Below, piece by piece: positions 1-4,567 of a DNA stretch of 7,667 bases. The notes below the pieces were generated by a model, which was given only the letters and a program-made list of their open reading frames with translations, searched no databases and was not told the origin of the DNA. Position 1 is the first letter of the stretch. Every line of letters begins with the position of its first letter. The DNA lies in the NCBI GenBank assembly GCA_009908925.1, contig JAAAOH010000213.1, forward strand, positions 1 through 7,667. The letters run 5' to 3'. The position numbers and the translations under genes were made by a program. This stretch comes from Spirochaetota bacterium (GTDB taxonomy: Bacteria; Spirochaetota; Spirochaetia; DSM-27196; PWMO01).

Positions 1-1
1 C

Positions 2-577
2 GTTCCGACCGGGAACCTTCTGCGCTGCACGCATTGTGGCTACACCGTCCGCTACAACGCCTTCGGCTTCTTCGAAGCTGCGGCCGGAACACTTCGCTTC
101 GACAACGTGCGCTCGTGGAATGTGTGGCAGATCACGCGGTTCACGGCATACCTCGACGCCGGTGTTCCTGACGGGACGGCCGTGGCCGCACCTGATGGCG
201 ACGCCGCCGCGGCCGCCGACAGCACGACGGGCGGCGCGGCCGCCGCATCGCTCATGCATGAGCCCGATATCGTTCTCTACCGTGGCTTCAAGTCGACGCC
301 GCTTCAGATCATCGACCGCGGCAGCCTCGATCTGCACACGGATGAGATCCGCTTCTCCGGCCGCCGACGCGGCACGAGCCTCACCTTCCCGGTCGGCCTC
401 ATCGAGGGGGCCAATATCCAGAACGGCGAGCCGCTCGAGTTCTACTTCCAGGGTGACATGTACCGGGTCACCATCCCTTCGCCCCGGGGAAACACCTACA
501 AGTGGCTCCTCGCCATGGAACATCTACAGGGAAAAGCGGTGCTCGAGACAACCGACGCGTCGGGCCAGTCGGGCTGA
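2..577 (+). CDS. C-terminal part of a PlsC-like lysophospholipid acyltransferase with zinc ribbon (5' end outside window)
   Basis: The frame is open from the left edge to the TGA at 575-577, giving 191 residues of a larger protein. The fragment begins with a Cys-x2-Cys pair (fragment residues 9 and 12, 'RCTHCGY'), then 'GFFE' and 'WNVWQ' (about 23-43). These resemble the cysteine-ribbon tail I associate with spirochaete 1-acylglycerol-3-phosphate acyltransferases; the second Cys pair would lie upstream. An Ala/Gly/Asp-rich low-complexity linker (about 58-82) leads to a compact C-terminal region (about 88-176) with the alternating hydrophobic pattern of a PH-like beta domain ending in a helix ('YKWLLAMEHLQ'). 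The catalytic NHx4D and FPEG motifs are not in the window, so the acyltransferase call rests on the tail alone. An in-frame ATG at 107 falls inside the conserved region and is not the start. The coding frame is secure; the function is tentative. Confidence 0.5.
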   Translation, partial: VPTGNLLRCTHCGYTVRYNAFGFFEAAAGTLRFDNVRSWNVWQITRFTAYLDAGVPDGTAVAAPDGDAAAAADSTTGGAAAASLMHEPDIVLYRGFKSTPLQIIDRGSLDLHTDEIRFSGRRRGTSLTFPVGLIEGANIQNGEPLEFYFQGDMYRVTIPSPRGNTYKWLLAMEHLQGKAVLETTDASGQSG

Positions 578-580
578 CCG

Positions 581-595
581 CGGGGGCGACCCCCG
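581..595 (+). terminator. Short GC hairpin just after the acyltransferase stop
   Basis: CGGGGG (581-586) pairs perfectly with CCCCCG (590-595) around a CGA loop, starting three bases after the TGA. There is no T-run behind it, so it is not a classical intrinsic terminator. It could stabilise the 3' end or cause pausing. The assignment is weak. Confidence 0.25.
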
Positions 596-636
596 GCAGC
601 GACGGCCGCAGGCCCTGACCGACGGCAGCATGCCGC

Positions 637-665
637 TTGACGAAGAGTGGCGAAATCGTTATAAG
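637..665 (+). promoter_or_regulatory. Sigma70-type promoter of rpmB
   Basis: TTGACG at 637-642 (5 of 6 to the -35 consensus) and TATAAG at 660-665 (5 of 6 to the -10 consensus) are separated by 17 bases, the optimal spacing. The predicted transcript start is near 672, which leaves a leader of about 25 bases before the rpmB ATG. The TTG of the -35 box is in frame with rpmB and could be mistaken for an upstream start codon. Confidence 0.7.
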
Positions 666-681
666 TTACCTTCCCACGCAA

Positions 682-688
682 AGAGGAG
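682..688 (+). promoter_or_regulatory. Shine-Dalgarno of rpmB
   Basis: AGAGGAG lies 8 bases before the ATG at 697. It fixes that ATG as the start, rather than the in-frame TTG at 637 inside the -35 box. Confidence 0.8.
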
Positions 689-696
689 TTCTGATC

Positions 697-936
697 ATGT
701 CCAGGAAATGCACGATTACCGGGAAGAAGCCCCTTTCTGGCAACAACGTATCCCACGCGCATAACAAGACCAAGAAGTGGCAGAAGCCCAACATCATCGA
801 CAAACGGCTCTATGTGCCCGAGCTCGGCCGGACCGTTCGCGTCCGCCTCTCAACGCGTGCGCTCAGAAGCGTAAGCAGGCACGGCCTCCTTCCCTTTCTC
901 AAGAAGAACGGCCTGCAGCTCAAAGACGTCATCTAG
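697..936 (+). CDS. rpmB: 50S ribosomal protein L28
   Basis: This 79-residue protein carries the L28 signature at its N-terminus: 'MSRKCTITGKKPLSGNNVSHAHNKTKKWQ' read as two adjoining stretches (1-15, 16-29), then 'PNI' and the Arg/Val-rich strand 'RTVRVRLSTRALRSVSRHG'. L28 binds 23S rRNA in the large subunit. Length fits the family (about 60-80 residues in the short bacterial forms). Only one cysteine (residue 5) is present, with none at the second CxxC position and no C-terminal Cys pair, so this is the zinc-independent (C-minus) form. It has its own promoter, Shine-Dalgarno and terminator, and appears monocistronic; rpmG, a common partner, is not adjacent. Confidence 0.95.
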   Translation: MSRKCTITGKKPLSGNNVSHAHNKTKKWQKPNIIDKRLYVPELGRTVRVRLSTRALRSVSRHGLLPFLKKNGLQLKDVI

Positions 937-946
937 ACCCGAACAC

Positions 947-2407
947 CTAAGCTCCGGTATAGAGCTCGCCGTATGGAAGACCCGTGACCGTCTCGCAGAC
1001 GTCACGGGTCTTTTCGTCTACGTCCTCTTTGCGCCCGCCGTTTCGAAGCCGCTCGATTTCACCACGAATAATCTCATGCGTATGGGGCATGATGGGGAAC
1101 GCCGCCGCCGCGAGAATGCCCAGCGCGATGATCGCCACCGGTCCGAAGACGAAGAATATCCTGAGCCCCTGGATAGTTTCGGGTGACTGCGGCTGATTGG
1201 AGACGAAGCCGATGAGCTGCAGCACGAGTCCCACCAACGGAATGGCGATGAGCCCCTGCACCAGCTTTCGAAAGAGCGTCATCGCCCCGGAGTAGGTGCC
1301 GGCGCGCTGCTGCCCCGTTATGAGTTCGTCCACGTCGGTGATCGTGGGAAGCATGGCCCAGGGGATGAGAATGCCCGCCGACAACCCTGCACCCATCAGC
1401 ACGCAGACCGCGCTCAGCAACCAGGCGGGCGAGCCCGGCTGCACCACGAAGAACACAAGAAGCAGGCCGCTCCCCCACAGCGCCATCCCCAGGCGATAGG
1501 CAAAGCCCTTGCCGCGGGCGTTGGCAATTCTCACGTAGACCGGCAGCATGGCGATCTGTGCAACGAGCAGGCTGCCGATGGCCAGCGAGTAGAGCCCGGG
1601 ACGCTCGAGGTAGTATGTGATGAAGTACGCGAAGACGGCCATGAGAATATCCACGGCGCTATAGGCGGCGATGTACATGGAGATGTGGATCCGGAATGAT
1701 TTGTTGCGAAAAATGCGGATGAACTCGCGGAAGTATTTCCTTACCGTCTGTGTCGCCGGCGGGACGTAGTCGGGGAGCTCCCAGGTGCCGAGGAATACGA
1801 GGATCCACGGCAGGGCGTAGAAGATGCCGAAGGCGGAGCCCATCATCAGGTAGCCCGTTGCGTCGGCGCCGGGGGCAAGATCGACGATCAGCCCCGGCAG
1901 CGTCCCGGCAAGCAGCGTCGAGAACTGGGAAAACACCAGCCGCGCGCCGGAGAGCCGGGTGCGCATCCGGTAGTCACGGGTGAGCTCGGCGTTGAGCGCG
2001 GAGTAGGGCACCATCACCATCGTGAACACCGCCGAGAAGAACACGTAGGCGACGGCGTAGTAGATCGCCCGCGACCACTGCGGTCCCACAGTCAGCGGGA
2101 CCCAGAGGGCGGCGAAGCTGACGGCGATCGGGGCGATGCCGATCAGGAAGTAGATCCGGCGACGGCCGAAGCGGCTCTTTGTTCGGTCCGAGATATAGCC
2201 CATGAGGGGATCCGAGATCGCATCGAAGCCCTTGCCCACCGCGAAGACGAGACCTGCGAGGAAGGGTGCGAGACCCACAAACTCGGTCAGAAAGAACATG
2301 AACAGCAGTCCGATCACGGTGAATGACCCGCCGCCGAACATGTCTCCGAGACCGTAGGAGATCAGGGTGGGGAACCGAACCTCTCGTGGTTGTGCATCAC
2401 TACTCAC
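947..2407 (-). CDS. GPH-family (MelB-like) sugar:cation symporter, MFS superfamily
   Basis: This 486-residue inner-membrane transporter of the glycoside-pentoside-hexuronide:cation symporter family probably couples Na+ or H+ entry to uptake of a sugar or glycoside; the substrate cannot be read from sequence. Diagnostic motifs are 'FDAISDPLMGYISDRTKSRFGRRR' split as residues 61-72 and 73-84 (TM2 acidic pair D62/D66 and the loop 2-3 signature), 'PYSALNAELTRDYRMRTRL' (134-152), and 'LPTITDVDELITGQQRAGTY' (353-372) followed by 'FRKLVQG'. About 12 hydrophobic segments span 13-440. The GTG start at 2407 is chosen because AAGGAG stands 6 bases before it on the minus strand and the family homology starts just after it. 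An open frame runs on to 2608 but would overlap the divergent gene. The last ~20 residues overlap the rpmB terminator and look non-conserved. Confidence 0.88.
   Translation of the reverse strand: MSSDAQPREVRFPTLISYGLGDMFGGGSFTVIGLLFMFFLTEFVGLAPFLAGLVFAVGKGFDAISDPLMGYISDRTKSRFGRRRIYFLIGIAPIAVSFAALWVPLTVGPQWSRAIYYAVAYVFFSAVFTMVMVPYSALNAELTRDYRMRTRLSGARLVFSQFSTLLAGTLPGLIVDLAPGADATGYLMMGSAFGIFYALPWILVFLGTWELPDYVPPATQTVRKYFREFIRIFRNKSFRIHISMYIAAYSAVDILMAVFAYFITYYLERPGLYSLAIGSLLVAQIAMLPVYVRIANARGKGFAYRLGMALWGSGLLLVFFVVQPGSPAWLLSAVCVLMGAGLSAGILIPWAMLPTITDVDELITGQQRAGTYSGAMTLFRKLVQGLIAIPLVGLVLQLIGFVSNQPQSPETIQGLRIFFVFGPVAIIALGILAAAAFPIMPHTHEIIRGEIERLRNGGRKEDVDEKTRDVCETVTGLPYGELYTGA
977..1014 (+). terminator. 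Intrinsic terminator of rpmB, lying inside the convergent transporter gene
   Basis: AAGACCCGTGAC (977-988) is the exact reverse complement of GTCACGGGTCTT (1001-1012), a 12-bp stem. The loop can extend the stem (990-993 with 997-1000, one bulged C). The + strand continues with a T-run at 1011-1014, so it is oriented for rpmB, whose stop is 41 bases upstream. Read on the minus strand the stem is followed by TTCC, a poor tail, so it should not strongly terminate the transporter mRNA. It encodes transporter residues 465-477. Confidence 0.85.
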
Positions 2408-2413
2408 GGCCGT

Positions 2414-2419
2414 CTCCTT
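2414..2419 (-). promoter_or_regulatory. Shine-Dalgarno of the GPH transporter
   Basis: The minus strand reads AAGGAG, then six bases, then GTG at 2407-2405. This is a strong ribosome binding site at good spacing and it decides the GTG start over farther upstream codons. Confidence 0.7.
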
Positions 2420-2436
2420 GAGGAAATGGTCGGAAT

Positions 2437-2445
2437 AGCATACCA
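2437..2445 (-). promoter_or_regulatory. Possible extended -10 promoter of the GPH transporter
   Basis: The minus strand reads TGGTATGCT: a TGn extension followed by TATGCT (4 of 6 to the -10 consensus), located about 30 bases before the GTG start. I find no convincing -35 at 16-18 bases; a TTGTGT is 20 bases upstream. The gap between the divergent genes is only 48 bases, so any promoter must sit here or inside the acyltransferase coding region. Confidence 0.3.
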
Positions 2446-2455
2446 TCGAACGCCG

Positions 2456-3562
2456 ATGAGGAACACAATTTCGGTCCCCGAGCGCAGATATCGCCGCACC
2501 GTCGCCTGGTACATCGGAAAGGCGCTGCTGTGGGCATTGACGAGGGAGACGGTCTACGGGCGCGAGAACTTTCCCGAAACGGGGCCGTTCATCGTCGCGG
2601 GCAATCATCGGGGCATCATGGAGGTGTTCCTGATGGTATCGGCCTCACCTCATAACATCGAGGTGCTCGGTGCCGGGGATATCCCCCTCGACCGGCGCTA
2701 CCGGTACTTCGCCGACTTCTACGGCTACATTCCCTACAAGCGCGGACAGATGGACCGCAAGGCGCTCATGACCGCCGAGAAGGTGCTCGAACAGGGGCGG
2801 GTGGTCGGAATCTTTCCCGAGGGTGGCATCTGGAAAGCGGCGCGGAAGTCCGCCCACCGTGGCGTCGCGTGGCTGAGCTTCGCCTCCGGCGCCCCGGTCG
2901 TCCCCGTCGGCTTTGCCGGCATTCACGAGGCCATGTGGCGCATGGCAACGCTGCAGAATCCCAAGCTCGAGACCTGGATCGGAAAGCCGATCCCCCTGCC
3001 GGAGCGCGATCCGGCCCTTCCCCGAAAGAAGCAGATGGAGCTTCATGCCGAGAACATTCTCGACCACATCGATGCTCTCATTCCCGACTGGGACAAGGAA
3101 GTACACGTCGAGCCCGAGTGGGAGGAGTACGACCTGCACGTATGGGTCACCGAGCCCCACGGGCAACCCGAGAACCGTGCCCCCGACATCGTCCACCCCG
3201 AAGTACTGGTGCGCTTTTTTCACATCCCGGTCATGATGGATGCGCTTTACTTCAATCTGAAGCGGCGATCCGTAAAGCCCCTGCGCAGCTTCCTCAAGGT
3301 CTACAGCGCGGCCGCCGTCCACCGGGCCGTCTGCGTGGTGCTCGGCTACGTGCGCCGCACGAATCCGGCGTTCCTCACGTATCGCCTCGGGGACGACACA
3401 GCCGCAAAGCTCGAAGACGCGCTCATCTCGCTGCGGGAGGTGGCGGCCGAGGCGGCAGCGCGCGGTGCCAGGATGCGGAATGTGCCCATCTACCGCTACC
3501 GGATGCCCGGCGAGAGCGAAGTCGTGGAGCTGCGCTCGCCGAGGTCCGCACGACGCTTCTGA
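2456..3562 (+). CDS. PlsC-type 1-acylglycerol-3-phosphate acyltransferase-like protein with unassigned C-terminal half
   Basis: This 368-residue protein belongs to the glycerolipid acyltransferase (LPLAT/PlsC) superfamily, which transfers fatty acyl groups onto lysophosphatidate or related acceptors at the inner membrane. Motif I is 'GNHRGIMEVF' (H51, E56), with Glu where the family has Asp. Motif II is 'YIPYKRGQMDRKAL' (91-104), motif III 'IFPEGGIW' (119-126), motif IV 'GAPVVPVGFAGIHE' (145-158). The catalytic domain ends near residue 205. Residues 215-368 match nothing I recognise: an acidic stretch, a predicted helical part with basic patches ('NLKRRSVKPLRSFLK', 'YVRRTNP') and a basic tail. 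The ATG at 2456 is preferred because homology begins just after it. An in-frame ATG at 2426 is possible but its GAGGA is only two bases away. Neither start has a good Shine-Dalgarno. It is divergent from the transporter. Confidence 0.8.
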   Translation: MRNTISVPERRYRRTVAWYIGKALLWALTRETVYGRENFPETGPFIVAGNHRGIMEVFLMVSASPHNIEVLGAGDIPLDRRYRYFADFYGYIPYKRGQMDRKALMTAEKVLEQGRVVGIFPEGGIWKAARKSAHRGVAWLSFASGAPVVPVGFAGIHEAMWRMATLQNPKLETWIGKPIPLPERDPALPRKKQMELHAENILDHIDALIPDWDKEVHVEPEWEEYDLHVWVTEPHGQPENRAPDIVHPEVLVRFFHIPVMMDALYFNLKRRSVKPLRSFLKVYSAAAVHRAVCVVLGYVRRTNPAFLTYRLGDDTAAKLEDALISLREVAAEAAARGARMRNVPIYRYRMPGESEVVELRSPRSARRF

Positions 3563-3591
3563 AGCGCTGGCACGCGAGCGCCCGTCCGTCG

Positions 3592-3597
3592 TATAAT
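3592..3597 (+). promoter_or_regulatory. Consensus -10 box immediately before the DUF1028 gene
   Basis: TATAAT is a perfect -10 hexamer ending 9 bases before the ATG at 3607. A transcript from it would start near 3604-3607, at or within about three bases of the start codon. No good -35 is seen at 16-18 bases upstream, and no Shine-Dalgarno lies between the box and the ATG. Confidence 0.5.
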
Positions 3598-3606
3598 TTC
3601 AGTTAC

Positions 3607-4524
3607 ATGAAACCATCTTCCTACGCACACACCTACTCGATTATCGCGATTGACGCCGAGGCCGGAGAAATGGGCGCGGCCGTACAGTCGCACTACTTCT
3701 CCGTCGGCTCCATCGTGCCCTGGGCCCGCGCCGGAGTCGGCGTGGTTGCCACCCAGGCCCTGGTAAACGCCCAGTTCGGACCCGACGGCCTTGCGCTACT
3801 CGAAGCCGGCCACTCACCGCGCGAAGCGCTCGCGAAGCTCCTCGAGGCAGACGAGGGCCGCGCCTACCGCCAGGTCGCACTCCTCGCCCCCGGGCAGGCA
3901 CCCGCCACGCACACCGGTGAGACATGCATCGCTGAGGCCGGCCATGTCACCAGCACCGACTATTCCTGCCAGGCAAACATGATGCTCAACGACACCGTCT
4001 GGGAGGCCATGTCACAGGCCTTCGACGCCGAGAACGGCCCCCTTTCCCACCGGATGCTGACCGCCCTCAAGGCCGCCGAGTACGAGGGCGGCGACATCCG
4101 CGGCCGGCAGTCGGCCGCGATGGTCATCGTCCGCACCGAAGCCACCGGCCGCGCCGTTGACGACCGCGTGCTCGACCTTCGTGTGGAGGACCATCACAAC
4201 CCGCTGACCGAGCTCGAGCGCCTCCTCGCCGTCCACCAGGCCTATCGCCATGCCGATGCGGGCGACGCCGCAATGGAAACAGGGGATATTCGCCGGGCGC
4301 TCGAAGAGTTCCGCACCGCGGAGGACCTGCAACCCGACAATCTGGAGCTGCACTACTGGCACGGGGTCAGCCTTCTGAATGCGGGGCGTATTGACGAGGG
4401 GCTTGCGATTCTTGGCGAGGTCGTCTCGCGGAATCGGAACTGGCTGGAGCTCACCCTTCGCCTTCCCGACGCGGGGCTGGCCGACTTCGACGAGAAGACG
4501 CTCGGGCGGTTGCGGGAGTTGTAG
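3607..4524 (+). CDS. DUF1028 (Ntn-hydrolase-like) protein with C-terminal TPR region
   Basis: The 305-residue protein has the full DUF1028 signature: 'YSIIAIDAEAGEMGAAVQS' (10-28), 'VPWARAGVGVVATQALVN' (37-54), 'FGPDGLALLEAG' (57-68), 'RQVALL' (88-93), 'HTGETC' (102-107), 'GGDIRGRQSAAMVIV' (161-175) and 'LDLRVEDHHNPLTELERLL' (189-207). DUF1028 proteins have an Ntn-hydrolase fold but no settled reaction; hydrolysis of an amide or peptide is suspected. No signal peptide is visible, so it is probably cytoplasmic. Two TPR-like helical pairs follow (about 212-245 and 247-276), then 'LRLPDAGLADFDE' (284-296). This C-terminal type occurs in some DUF1028 proteins and could bind a protein or peptide partner. 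The ATG at 3607 lies 44 bases after the acyltransferase stop and has its own TATAAT. Confidence 0.88.
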   Translation: MKPSSYAHTYSIIAIDAEAGEMGAAVQSHYFSVGSIVPWARAGVGVVATQALVNAQFGPDGLALLEAGHSPREALAKLLEADEGRAYRQVALLAPGQAPATHTGETCIAEAGHVTSTDYSCQANMMLNDTVWEAMSQAFDAENGPLSHRMLTALKAAEYEGGDIRGRQSAAMVIVRTEATGRAVDDRVLDLRVEDHHNPLTELERLLAVHQAYRHADAGDAAMETGDIRRALEEFRTAEDLQPDNLELHYWHGVSLLNAGRIDEGLAILGEVVSRNRNWLELTLRLPDAGLADFDEKTLGRLREL

Positions 4525-4567
4525 CCGGGCCTCGCGGCCGCGATCAGCCCGGGAGCTCGAGCTCCCG
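4525..4567. other. Convergent gene junction with nested inverted repeats
   Basis: Only 19 bases separate the DUF1028 stop (4522-4524) from the feoB stop (4544-4546). CCGGGC (4525-4530) pairs with GCCCGG (4547-4552). An 18-bp perfect palindrome, CGGGAGCTCGAGCTCCCG, occupies 4550-4567 and encodes the last residues of FeoB (LELPG region). No T-run follows in either direction, so calling this a bidirectional terminator is only a guess. Confidence 0.3.

Noticed and set aside
179..247. GCC/GCG-rich run, considered as a repeat element
   Set aside because: It codes an Ala-rich linker within an open frame and has no regular repeat unit.
637..696. TTG start giving a 99-residue L28
   Set aside because: The TTG is part of the -35 box. 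L28 homology and the Shine-Dalgarno both place the start at 697.
2408..2608. 67-residue N-terminal extension of the GPH transporter
   Set aside because: It overlaps the divergent acyltransferase, shows no transporter homology, and a Shine-Dalgarno supports the GTG at 2407.
2645..3322. 225-codon minus-strand frame
   Set aside because: It is antisense to the acyltransferase, whose motifs prove the coding strand.
2869..3606. In-frame upstream extension of the DUF1028 gene, suggesting a large fusion
   Set aside because: The extra residues are an out-of-frame reading of the acyltransferase gene, with Arg/Pro/Ala-rich composition. DUF1028 homology begins just after the ATG at 3607.
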